From AC-69 sp036519575 (lineage in GTDB: Bacteria > Actinomycetota > UBA4738 > HRBIN12), in the NCBI GenBank assembly GCA_036519575.1, contig DATDKZ010000235.1:1-22057 (forward strand): a DNA stretch of 22,057 nt. The letters are read 5' to 3'. A program made the position numbers and the translations under genes. This document shows positions 6,762 through 14,002 of the stretch, piece by piece. A model generated the notes under the pieces. That model had not been told where the DNA came from, made no database searches, and was given only the letters and a program-made list of their open reading frames with translations. Position 1 is the first letter of the stretch, and each line of letters opens with the position of its first letter.

Positions 6762-6938
6762 CTAACCGCCCTCGGGAGGCGGGAGCTCCTGCCATTCGTC
6801 CTCGCCGAAGTCCTGTCCTCGGCGACGCTTGAAGAACGACACGACGGCGGCCACGATCGCGGCGATGAACGCAAGGCGGAGAAGCTTTCCGAAGAACCCA
6901 CGCTTCTTCTTCTGGTCCGATCCGGTGTCCTCACCCAT
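6762..6938 (-). CDS. 58-residue single-helix membrane protein, DLW-39-like
   Basis: ATG 6938 has GAGAGG seven bases upstream. The 58-residue product has a lysine-rich head (DQKKKRGFFGK), one membrane helix (about 20-36, LLRLAFIAAIVAAVVSFF), a stop-transfer KRRRG and an acidic end containing DEWQELPPP. Actinobacteria commonly carry a tiny gene of this design, the DLW-39 family, just past the tRNA genes that follow gyrA and the DUF3566 gene. Position, size, single helix and the acidic-Trp motif agree with that family, although the D-L-W order is not exact. It lies 22 bases past the tRNA-Ile 3' end and may share its promoter. Function unknown. Confidence 0.7.
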   Translation of the reverse strand: MGEDTGSDQKKKRGFFGKLLRLAFIAAIVAAVVSFFKRRRGQDFGEDEWQELPPPEGG

Positions 6939-6960
6939 CAGGGTTCCTCTCCTTTCACGG

Positions 6961-7035
6961 TGGGCCTGGTTGGAATTGAACCAACGACCTCATCCTTATC
7001 AGGGATGCGCTCTAACCAATCTGAGCTACAGGCCC
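6961..7035 (-). tRNA. tRNA-Ile (anticodon GAT)
   Basis: The 75-base minus-strand sequence folds into a complete cloverleaf. The seven-pair acceptor is GGGCCTG with CAGGCCC, and the D stem is GCTC/GAGC. The anticodon stem CATCC/GGATG has loop CTGATAA, and the T stem GTTGG/CCAAC has loop TTCAATT. The discriminator is A. CCA is not encoded, since CCG follows. Anticodon GAT reads the major isoleucine codons. In many Actinobacteria a tRNA-Ala gene follows in this spot; none is visible here. Confidence 0.96.
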
Positions 7036-7075
7036 CGAAGGAGCCGCCCGACGACCTTCACCCCGGCCCTGGGCA

Positions 7076-7105
7076 AGCCTACGCATCGCTCGAACAGGCT
7101 GTCAA
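7076..7105 (-). promoter_or_regulatory. Promoter of tRNA-Ile
   Basis: On the minus strand a perfect TTGACA (7105-7100) is followed after 18 bases by TAGGCT (7081-7076), a TANNNT -10. The start would fall near 7069, about 34 bases before the mature tRNA 5' end. Confidence 0.6.
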
Positions 7106-7150
7106 TGTTGCGTCTGACCTGCGAAGTCTCGTTCCGGGCCGCTCTCTCCG

Positions 7151-7615
7151 TCAGTGACGTTCGCTCAGCGTGACATCGATCCCGCCGATCACATCGGAGA
7201 TGAGGTTGTACAGGAATGCGATGAACACGTTGATCAGCGACCAGATGACCACCATGAACAGACCGAGCACCGTGAGCCGGGCGAAGATCCAGCCTCCGTT
7301 GATCGAGAACGACTTGTCGGCGAACAGGTTGCGGGCGAACTCGGTGACGTGCTCGAGCGCCCCCATCGCCCCCAGGATCCCGTACAGCATGGCCAGCGCC
7401 AGCAGGATGACGGTCACCACGCAGAGGTAGAAGAGCAGCGAGAACTTGAACACCGACCACGGCCCGACCTTCCGGAGAACCACCCGGGTCTGGCGGGGTC
7501 TCCTCCGCGGCCCCCTGGGGATCTCCGGAGGGATGCTAGTGACCGTGTCGGTCGAGGACGCGGCAGTCGCCGCACCTGCGGCCGTGTGTTGGGTTGCCAG
7601 GCTAGGTTCGTCCAT
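7151..7615 (-). CDS. DUF3566 transmembrane protein
   Basis: The predicted product has 154 residues. A disordered, basic head of about 45 residues (ending GPRRRPRQTRVVLRKV) is followed by GPWSVFKFSLLFY, the signature start of the DUF3566 domain. Two membrane regions follow (about 56-80 and 109-140), then a C-terminal IGGIDVTLSER. The family is nearly confined to Actinobacteria and is typically encoded directly after gyrA, before tRNA-Ile. Here that order is kept except that an opposing MFS gene has come between gyrA and this gene. ATG 7615 has GAGGAG four bases upstream. Its biochemical role is unknown. Confidence 0.9.
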   Translation of the reverse strand: MDEPSLATQHTAAGAATAASSTDTVTSIPPEIPRGPRRRPRQTRVVLRKVGPWSVFKFSLLFYLCVVTVILLALAMLYGILGAMGALEHVTEFARNLFADKSFSINGGWIFARLTVLGLFMVVIWSLINVFIAFLYNLISDVIGGIDVTLSERH

Positions 7616-7637
7616 CGGACTCCTCGGGTACCCCGTC

Positions 7638-7666
7638 TTTCTACGCGGCTACAACCCCATCGGCAA
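7638..7666 (-). promoter_or_regulatory. Candidate promoter of the DUF3566 gene
   Basis: On the minus strand TTGCCG (7666-7661) and TAGAAA (7643-7638) are separated by 17 bases, each matching four of six consensus positions. The start would lie about 16 bases before the ATG. Since gyrA no longer reads into this gene, it needs a promoter of its own. Confidence 0.4.
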
Positions 7667-7754
7667 CAACCCTTGACCGGCCCAGGCAGCGGAGAGGTTC
7701 CCGGGCGATCCGAACATCACCCGCCCCCGTGCTCCTGGAGGGCCCCGGCAGCGG

Positions 7755-7771
7755 GCCGGCCGGAGGCCGGC
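7755..7771. repeat. Perfect inverted repeat in the divergent DUF3566/MFS spacer
   Basis: GCCGGCC (7755-7761) and GGCCGGC (7765-7771) are exact complements around a three-base GGA loop. The site lies 41 bases before the MFS start. It could be an operator or a hairpin in the MFS leader. No T-run follows on either strand, which argues against a terminator. Confidence 0.35.
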
Positions 7772-7812
7772 GCCTTCACAGATGCGATTATGGGCCCAGC
7801 TCGGGAGGTGAC

Positions 7813-9120
7813 GTGGACCAGCCGCGAACCGACCGGAGTGACCTGCAGCTGATCCTGGCCACCCAGGCGCTCCGTGCCTTCCTGTACGGGTTCGGGAGCG
7901 TGATCCTGGGGAGCGCGCTGGCAAGCGGAGGATTGTCGGATTTCGAGGTCGGTGTGGTGTTCACGGCGATGCTCGCAGGCATGGCCGGGAGCTCGATCGC
8001 CGTGGGGCTCGCCGGCGACCGGATCGGTCGCCGGCGAGCCTACGTCGCCCTGCTGTTCGTCATGGGGGGCGCCGGAGCAGTGTTCGCGCTAACGCGCTCG
8101 CTTCCGTTGCTCGTTCTGGCGGCCCTGACCGGCACCCTGTCGACCGACCCGAACGAGTCCGGCCCCATCACCTCATTGGAGCAGGCCATGAGGGGCGGCG
8201 CCCCGGCGGCCTTGCGGGCCAGGGTGTTCGGCCGGTACAACGCGGTCGCGTACCTGGCCGGGGCGATCGGCGCGCTTGCCGCCGGTGGCCCCGACGCTTT
8301 CCGGCGCCTGGTCCCTGCCCTCCCCGCGGACCAGCGGTGGCTGCTCGCGTTTCCCGCGCTCGCGCTCGTCTGCGCAGCCCTCACGAGCCGCCTCTCCGGC
8401 GGGGTCGAGGCGGGGACACGCGCGGAGGGTGTGGGTCGAGGAGCGAAGCGACGAGGGGGACCCGCATCCCGGAGCGCACGTCCCCGCCCCCTGGCTAGTT
8501 CCCGACGGACGGTCGTGAAGCTCGCCGCACTCTTTGGGATGGATTCGTTCGCGGGTGGATTCGTCGTGCAGACGTTCATCGTGTTCTGGTTCGGCCGGAA
8601 GTTCGGGGCCAGCCCGGCCTTGATGGGTCTGGTGTTCTTCGTGGCCGGCCTCCTCCAGGCTGGCTCCTCGATCGCCTCGGGACGGCTGGCGTCCCGAATC
8701 GGGTTGCTGAACACGATGGTCTTCACGCACCTCCCATCGAACGTGCTCTTGGTGTTGGTCCCGTTCATGCCGACGCTCGGATGGGCGGTGGCCGCTCTCT
8801 TCGCGCGCTACGCGCTCTCACAGATGGACGTGCCCGCCCGACAGGCCTACGTCGTCGCCATGGTCGATCCGAGCGAACGCACGGCCGCAGCCGCATTCAC
8901 CAACACCGCCAGATATGTCACCCGCCCCTTCGGGGCGCTGGGCGCCGGGGTCCTGATGGAGCGGGTGGCGTTGGGATCGCCGTTCGTGGTTGCTGGCGCC
9001 CTGAAGATCGCCTACGACGTCTGGCTCTATGTGACCTTCCGGAAGGTGCCCTTGCCGAACGAAGGAGCCGCGGCTCCGCCCGCCGAGGCCGTCACTCCTC
9101 TTCCAGCTCCGCCTGAGTGA
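7813..9120 (+). CDS. Major facilitator superfamily transporter
   Basis: The predicted product has 435 residues with about twelve membrane helices in two six-helix halves. GTG 7813 is chosen because GGAGGTGA, a near-perfect Shine-Dalgarno, lies just before it; the frame is open further upstream but without membrane-protein character. The motif-A loop between helices 2 and 3 reads GLAGDRIGRRRAY, and a degenerate counterpart (SGRLASRIG) opens the second half. The long cytoplasmic linker (about residues 195-235) is Arg/Gly/Ala-rich and coincides with a palindromic DNA element at 8409-8488. The substrate cannot be told from sequence. The gene sits backwards between gyrA and the DUF3566 gene, and its last 29 bases overlap the end of gyrA on the other strand. 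This suggests a later insertion into a conserved order. Confidence 0.85.
   Translation: MDQPRTDRSDLQLILATQALRAFLYGFGSVILGSALASGGLSDFEVGVVFTAMLAGMAGSSIAVGLAGDRIGRRRAYVALLFVMGGAGAVFALTRSLPLLVLAALTGTLSTDPNESGPITSLEQAMRGGAPAALRARVFGRYNAVAYLAGAIGALAAGGPDAFRRLVPALPADQRWLLAFPALALVCAALTSRLSGGVEAGTRAEGVGRGAKRRGGPASRSARPRPLASSRRTVVKLAALFGMDSFAGGFVVQTFIVFWFGRKFGASPALMGLVFFVAGLLQAGSSIASGRLASRIGLLNTMVFTHLPSNVLLVLVPFMPTLGWAVAALFARYALSQMDVPARQAYVVAMVDPSERTAAAAFTNTARYVTRPFGALGAGVLMERVALGSPFVVAGALKIAYDVWLYVTFRKVPLPNEGAAAPPAEAVTPLPAPPE
8409..8488. repeat. Palindromic element inside the MFS coding frame
   Basis: The outer arms GGCGGGGAC (8409-8417) and GTCCCCGCC (8480-8488) are exact complements. Inside them GCGC pairs with GCGC (8420-8423 with 8474-8477), GGG with CCC (8427-8429 with 8468-8470), and 8430-8437 with 8459-8466 (one G-T pair). 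The loop holds the purine-rich word GAGGAGCGAAGCGACGAG. The whole forms an imperfect 80-base hairpin that stays open in the MFS frame and encodes an Arg/Gly/Ala linker. Confidence 0.5.
9064..9077 (-). terminator. Possible gyrA terminator hairpin inside the MFS 3' end
   Basis: GGAGCCGCGGCTCC is a perfect 14-base palindrome (five-pair stem with CGCG loop) lying 14 bases past the gyrA stop. On the minus strand it is followed by TTCGTTCGG, a weak T-run. It also encodes part of the MFS C-terminus, so the match could be incidental. Confidence 0.28.
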
Positions 9121-11536
9121 TCACGGGGGCCAGGGCCACGACGTGCGCGCCCTCCTCCACCCGCATGGTGCGGACGCCTTGGCTGGCCCGGCCGACCCGC
9201 CGGATATCCCCGGCGCCCACTCGGATGACGATGCCGGAGGAGGAGATGACGAACATGTCCTCGCCTTTCGACCCGACGAAGGCCCCGGCGAGCAGCCCCG
9301 TCTTCCGGGTAAGGGAATGGCCGATGACGCCCTTTCCTCCCCGGCCCTTCGTCGGGTATTCCTTCAGCGGCGTCCGCTTGCCGTAGCCCTGCTGCGTCAC
9401 GCTGATCAGCTCCTCGCCGGCCGAAGCCGGGCCGACCGCGATGACCTCGTCGCCCTGGCCCAGGCGCATGCCGATCACGCCGGCCGTGGCTCGTCCCATT
9501 GACCGAACCAAGGCTTCCTTGAACCGGATCGCCTGGCCGTTCCGCGACACGAGGAGGATCTCGTCCTTGCCGTTGGTCAGGAGCACGTCGATCATCTCGT
9601 CGCCGGGCTTCAGGTTCACCGCCGTGAGGCCTGTGCGTGGGGAGTCGTACTCGGGAAGCGGGGTTTTCTTCACCATCCCCCGCTTGGTGGCGAAGAACAG
9701 GTAGGCGCCCTCGTCGTAGTCCTTGAGGTCGATCACGGTCGAGACCTTCTCGTCCCCCGTGATGCTCACGCCGGGAAGGTTCGCCGCGTACAGGCCCCTG
9801 GCCGTTCGTCCAGCCTCCGGCACCTCGTGGACCTTGACCCGGTAGACCTTGCCCCTGGTCGTGAAGAACATCAGCCAATGGTGCGTGGATGTGGTGAACA
9901 CGTGGCTGACGACGTCTTCTTCCTTCAGGTTGGCCCCCCGGACCCCCCGGCCGCCCCGTCCCTGGCGGCGGAACGCGTCGATGGGTTGGCGTTTGACGTA
10001 GCCGGCCCTTGTCACCGTGATGACCACGTCCTCCTCGGCGATCAAGTCCTCGACATCGAGCTCGCCCGCGTCGGGACGAAGCTGCGTCCGGCGAGGGTCG
10101 GCGTGCTTCTTCTTGATCTCCGCCAGCTCCTCCTTGATGACGCTTCGGATCTTCTTGGGGTCCTTCAGGAGCGCTTTCAGCCGCCGGATCGTCGCCAACA
10201 GGTCCTTGTGTTCCTGCTCGAGCTCCTCGCGCGCCAGGCGGGTGAGCCTGCGGAGAGGCATATCCAGGATGTGGTTGGCCTGGATCTCGGTCAGCTTGAA
10301 CTGCTTCATCAGCTTGGTGCGTGCTTCCTCCGCATCACGCGAGCCGCGGATGATCTTGATCACCTCATCGAGATGTTGAAGCGCGATGAGCAGGCCCTGG
10401 ACGATGTGGTCCCGCTCCTCGGCCTTCCGCAGCTCGTACTGCGTCCGGCGGGTGACCACGTCGACCTGGTGGTCGGCGTAGTAGCCGACCATTTCGGCCA
10501 GGTTGAGGATGCGCGGCACCCCGTCGACCAGCGACAGCATGATCGCGCCGAAGCTCTCCTGAAGCTGCGTGTGCTTGAACAGCTGGTTCAGCACCACGTG
10601 CGGATTGGCGTTTCGCTTGAGCTCGATCACCAGGCGCATCCCCTGGCGGTTCGACTCGTCCCGCAGGTCCGCGATGTCCTTCAGCTTTCCGCCTCGAACG
10701 AGCTCGGCGATCTTCTCGGCCAGCCGAGCCTTGTTCACCTGGTATGGCAGCTCCGTGACGACGATCCGCTGCCGCCCCTGCGTCGTCTCCTCGATCTGGG
10801 TGGCCGCCCGGACCTTGATCGAGCCTCGGCCCGAGGTGTAGGCGTCCGTGATGCCCTGCTTGCCAAGGATGGCCGCGCCCGTCGGGAAATCAGGTCCCTT
10901 GATGAACTTCATCACGTCCTTCGGCTTGGACTCCGGATGATCCAGGTAGTGCACGACCGCGTCGATGACCTCGCCCAGGTTGTGGGGCGGGATGTTGGTT
11001 GCCATCCCCACGGCGATGCCGCCGGCCCCGTTCACCAGCAGGTTGGGGAACCGCGAGGGAAGGACCGTGGGCTCCTGCTCATGCCCGTCGTAGTTGGGGA
11101 CGAAGTCGACGGTCTCGGCCTCGATGTCCCGGAGGACCTCCAGGGCGATGGGAGCCAGGCGAGCCTCGGTGTAGCGCATGGCGGCCGGCGGGTCGCCATC
11201 GACCGACCCGAAGTTGCCGTGCGGATCCACCAACGGGTAGCGGAGCGAGAAGTCCTGGGCCATCCGAACCAGAGCCTCGTAGACCGCGTCGAGACCGTGG
11301 GGGTGGTACTTCTTGACCACCTCCCCCACCGCCCACGCCGCCTTGCGGTGTGGGCGGTCGGGCCTCAGGCCGGACTCGAGCATCGACCACAGGATCCGCC
11401 GGTGTACCGGCTTCAGGCCGTCACGGACGTCGGGCAGCGCTCGGCCCACGATGACCGACATCGCGTAGTCCAGGTAGGAGCGCTGGATCTCCTCCTCGAT
11501 CTCGACCGGCTCGATCCGGCCGCTGAGGAGAGTCAC
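9092..11536 (-). CDS. gyrA: DNA gyrase subunit A
   Basis: The predicted product has 814 residues from GTG 11536, which GGAGGAGG precedes by ten bases; ATG 11569, overlapping the gyrB stop, is an in-frame alternative. With the GTG start the numbering equals that of E. coli GyrA. The catalytic tyrosine is Y122 (AAMRYTEARL), which attacks DNA and holds the cleaved strand. The C-terminal domain has the GyrA box QGRGGRG (525-531), which marks a true supercoiling gyrase rather than topoisomerase IV. The quinolone pocket is unusual: HPHG is followed by L82, D83, A84, V85, Y86, E87, where E. coli has D82, S83 and D87. It forms a unit with gyrB just upstream, and its 3' end overlaps the opposing MFS gene by 29 bases. 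Confidence 0.97.
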   Translation of the reverse strand: MTLLSGRIEPVEIEEEIQRSYLDYAMSVIVGRALPDVRDGLKPVHRRILWSMLESGLRPDRPHRKAAWAVGEVVKKYHPHGLDAVYEALVRMAQDFSLRYPLVDPHGNFGSVDGDPPAAMRYTEARLAPIALEVLRDIEAETVDFVPNYDGHEQEPTVLPSRFPNLLVNGAGGIAVGMATNIPPHNLGEVIDAVVHYLDHPESKPKDVMKFIKGPDFPTGAAILGKQGITDAYTSGRGSIKVRAATQIEETTQGRQRIVVTELPYQVNKARLAEKIAELVRGGKLKDIADLRDESNRQGMRLVIELKRNANPHVVLNQLFKHTQLQESFGAIMLSLVDGVPRILNLAEMVGYYADHQVDVVTRRTQYELRKAEERDHIVQGLLIALQHLDEVIKIIRGSRDAEEARTKLMKQFKLTEIQANHILDMPLRRLTRLAREELEQEHKDLLATIRRLKALLKDPKKIRSVIKEELAEIKKKHADPRRTQLRPDAGELDVEDLIAEEDVVITVTRAGYVKRQPIDAFRRQGRGGRGVRGANLKEEDVVSHVFTTSTHHWLMFFTTRGKVYRVKVHEVPEAGRTARGLYAANLPGVSITGDEKVSTVIDLKDYDEGAYLFFATKRGMVKKTPLPEYDSPRTGLTAVNLKPGDEMIDVLLTNGKDEILLVSRNGQAIRFKEALVRSMGRATAGVIGMRLGQGDEVIAVGPASAGEELISVTQQGYGKRTPLKEYPTKGRGGKGVIGHSLTRKTGLLAGAFVGSKGEDMFVISSSGIVIRVGAGDIRRVGRASQGVRTMRVEEGAHVVALAPVITQAELEEE

Positions 11537-11561
11537 GCTCGCCCCGCCTCCTCCGGCTCGC

Positions 11562-13511
11562 CTAGACATCTAGGTTCTGAACCTGCTTGGCGTTGGCCTC
11601 GATGAACTCCCGGCGGGCCGGGACGTCCTCTCCCATCAGGATGGTGAACAGCCGGTCGGCCGTGGCCGCGTCCTCCATGGTGACCTGGAGCAGGATCCGG
11701 CTCTCCGGGTTCATCGTCGTCTCCCACAGCTGGACGGCGTCCATCTCCCCCAGCCCCTTGAACCGCTGGGGCGTCTCGAGCTTCCGGTTGCCGTCCTGCT
11801 TGCGGAACACGTCCCATTCCTTCTCGGTGTAGAAGTAGTGCGGCACGCGGTCGACGTTCACCAGATAGAGCGGTGGCTGCGCGATGTACACGTAGCCCGC
11901 GTTGATCAAGTCGCGCATGTTCCGAAAGAAGAACGTGAGGAGCAGTGTTCGGATGTGCGCCCCGTCGACGTCCGCGTCGGCCATCAGCACCACCTTGTGA
12001 TAGCGGGCCTTCGTGGCATCGAACTCTTCAGCTATCCCGGTGCCGATGGCCGTGATGAGGGCCTGGATCTCCAGGTTCTCCAGGATCTTGTGCAGCCGGG
12101 CCTTCTCGACGTTCAGGATCTTCCCCCGGATGGGCAGGATGGCCTGGGTCGCCCGGTCCCGGGCCTGCTTGGCACTACCGCCCGCGGAGTCGCCCTCGAC
12201 CACGAACAGCTCGCACTGCGCCGGATCGGTCAGTTGGCAGTCCGCCAGCTTGCCCGGGAGCGAGGTCGAGTCCAGGAACGACTTGCGCCGGGTCAGGTCA
12301 CGGGCCTGCTTGGCCGCCATCCTGGCCTTGGCGGCCTGCTCCGCCTTGCCCACGATGCGCTTGGCGTCCCCGGGATGCTCCTCCAGCCAGGTTGCCAGCC
12401 GGTCGTTCACGGTGGTCTCGACGAGCGAGCGGATGGACGTGTTGCCCAGCTTGGTCTTGGTCTGCCCCTCGAACTGCGGGTCCCGGAGCTTCACCGACAC
12501 GATGCCGACGAGCCCTTCCCGGATGTCCTCGCCGATCAGGTTCTCCTCTTTCTCTCGCAGGAGCCCCTTCTGGCGCGCGTACCGGTTGATCACGTTCGTC
12601 AGGGCCTTCTTCAGCCCCTCCTCGTGCGTGCCGCCCTCGGTCGTGTTGATGGTGTTGGCGAACGAGTAGAGGGACTCGGCGTAGCCGGTGTTCCACTGGA
12701 GCGCCACCTCGACCTCGGCCGAGCCGTTCCGCTCCGAGCCCTCGAAGTGGATGACCCGTGGATGAAGGACGTCCTTGCCGGTTTGCAGGTGCTTCACGAA
12801 GTCCGCGAGGCCTCCGGCAGCCTTGAACGCCTCCTTCACGGGCGGGTCCTCGCGCTCGTCGAGGAGCTGGATCTCCAGACCCTTCGTCAGGAAGGCCAGC
12901 TCCTGGAGCCGTTCGGTCAACGTCTCCCGCTTGAACTCGACCTCCTCGAAGATCTCCCGGTCCGGCCAGAACGTGACCGCGGTGCCGGTCTTCCGGCTGG
13001 CCTTACCGCGGGTCAGTCGCTTTGTCGGCTTGCCACGGGCGAACGTCTCCGTCCACGTGTAACCGTCCCGCTCGACCTCCACCACGAGCTTTTCGGAGAG
13101 CGCGTTCACGACCGAAACCCCCACCCCGTGAAGGCCGCCCGAGATGCGGTACCCCCGGCCACCGAACTTCCCGCCGGCGTTCAGGGTGGTCAGGACGACC
13201 TCCAGGGCCGGCCGGCGGTCCTTGGCCTTGGGGATGGGCTTCACCGGGATGCCTCGGCCGTTGTCCGCCACCCGGACGCCGCCGTCCGCCAGGAGCGTCA
13301 CAGCGATCCGGTCACAGAACCCGGCCATGGCCTCGTCGACCGAGTTGTCCACGACCTCGTAGACCAGGTGATGCAGACCCCGCGGGCCGGTGGTCCCGAT
13401 GTACATCCCAGGACGGAGTCGGACGTGCTCGACGCCCTCCAAAACCGTGATGTCGGCGGAGGTATAGCCTCCGTCACTCGCGGCCTTGTTGTCCTTCCTC
13501 TCTGTCGCCAA
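11562..13511 (-). CDS. gyrB: DNA gyrase subunit B
   Basis: The predicted product has 649 residues from TTG 13511, which follows GGAGGG; ATG 13544 adds 11 residues with no family resemblance. The GHKL ATPase domain shows VDNSVDEAMAG with the catalytic glutamate at about 60, ADNGRGIP and GGLHGVGVSVVNALS. The transducer follows, then the TOPRIM domain with EGDSAGG (E439) and MADADVDGAHI (D512, D514), which bind magnesium for DNA cleavage. The C-terminus carries QRFKGLGEM and ends in NLDV. The length fits the short actinobacterial form, without the insert of about 170 residues found in E. coli. It supplies ATP-driven energy for negative supercoiling with GyrA, encoded next. Confidence 0.97.
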   Translation of the reverse strand: MATERKDNKAASDGGYTSADITVLEGVEHVRLRPGMYIGTTGPRGLHHLVYEVVDNSVDEAMAGFCDRIAVTLLADGGVRVADNGRGIPVKPIPKAKDRRPALEVVLTTLNAGGKFGGRGYRISGGLHGVGVSVVNALSEKLVVEVERDGYTWTETFARGKPTKRLTRGKASRKTGTAVTFWPDREIFEEVEFKRETLTERLQELAFLTKGLEIQLLDEREDPPVKEAFKAAGGLADFVKHLQTGKDVLHPRVIHFEGSERNGSAEVEVALQWNTGYAESLYSFANTINTTEGGTHEEGLKKALTNVINRYARQKGLLREKEENLIGEDIREGLVGIVSVKLRDPQFEGQTKTKLGNTSIRSLVETTVNDRLATWLEEHPGDAKRIVGKAEQAAKARMAAKQARDLTRRKSFLDSTSLPGKLADCQLTDPAQCELFVVEGDSAGGSAKQARDRATQAILPIRGKILNVEKARLHKILENLEIQALITAIGTGIAEEFDATKARYHKVVLMADADVDGAHIRTLLLTFFFRNMRDLINAGYVYIAQPPLYLVNVDRVPHYFYTEKEWDVFRKQDGNRKLETPQRFKGLGEMDAVQLWETTMNPESRILLQVTMEDAATADRLFTILMGEDVPARREFIEANAKQVQNLDV

Positions 13512-13588
13512 CGACCCTCCACCAGCCCGCTCATGGCAGCGCACGCCGCAGCCGATGAAGGGGCCTCACGCGGGGAAAACCTATCCAG

Positions 13589-13597
13589 ATTCTACCA
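13589..13597 (-). promoter_or_regulatory. Candidate extended -10 promoter of gyrBA
   Basis: On the minus strand TGGTAGAAT (13597-13589) is an extended -10 with TG one base before TAGAAT, which matches five of six consensus positions. No good -35 is seen, as allowed for this promoter class. The start would lie near 13582, about 70 bases before the gyrB TTG. Confidence 0.4.
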
Positions 13598-13646
13598 ACG
13601 AACCGGGTCCGTTGCCCTGCTATCAGACAGGCTGTTCCGCCTTGCG

Positions 13647-14000
13647 CTACAAGCCTTTCCGAGGCTCCGGACGGACCACGATCTGCACCGTACGGACCAG
13701 CTCTGAACCGAGGCTGCGATTGGCTCGATTGGCGATCTCTCGGGCCAGGAATCGCGCCTGCGCGCCCCACGGACCGGTGCTTGCGGCGACCACCAGCACC
13801 CCCCCTTCCAGGCTGACGGGGGCGGATTCGGAGGCCAACCGGGGACCGACCACCGCCTGCCAATCGGAAGCCAGGCGGCCGATGGGGAGCCCTCGGGCGA
13901 ATGTCCGCTCCCGAAGGAGCCCGTCCACCACTTCCCCGATGGGCGTGTCCTGCATGGTCCGCTCGTCCCGGCGGCCTCGCCACCCCTTGCTCGAGGGCAT
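13647..14000 (-). CDS. dciA: DciA/DUF721 family protein, replicative-helicase loader
   Basis: The predicted product has 117 residues. ATG 14000 lies two bases past the recF stop with GGGAGG six bases upstream. The DUF721 core is visible as IGEVVDGLLRE, DWQAVVGPRLASESAPVSLEGGVLVVAAS (W47) and a final helix region ending TVQIVVRPEP. DciA helps load the DnaB helicase at the origin in bacteria that lack DnaC or DnaI. Its place between recF and gyrB is the standard actinobacterial one. The basic head (SSKGWRGRRDER) is typical of a DNA-binding extension. Confidence 0.85.
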   Translation of the reverse strand: MPSSKGWRGRRDERTMQDTPIGEVVDGLLRERTFARGLPIGRLASDWQAVVGPRLASESAPVSLEGGVLVVAASTGPWGAQARFLAREIANRANRSLGSELVRTVQIVVRPEPRKGL

Positions 14001-14002
14001 CC

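Noticed and set aside
6667..7150. A tRNA-Ala gene next to tRNA-Ile
   Set aside because: No second cloverleaf or T-loop sequence is visible on either strand of this interval.
7674..7696. TTGACC as a -35 for the MFS gene
   Set aside because: No acceptable -10 lies at the required distance; a GATTAT nearer the gene has no matching -35 either.
9827..11605. Long plus-strand open frame (592 codons) opposite gyrA
   Set aside because: It is the mirror of gyrA in GC-rich codon bias; it lacks any family resemblance and its composition (Leu/Asp/His/Arg-rich) is typical of antisense frames.
11838..13706. Long plus-strand open frame (622 codons) opposite gyrB
   Set aside because: It lies wholly antisense to the well-conserved gyrB and its promoter region, with no recognisable domain.
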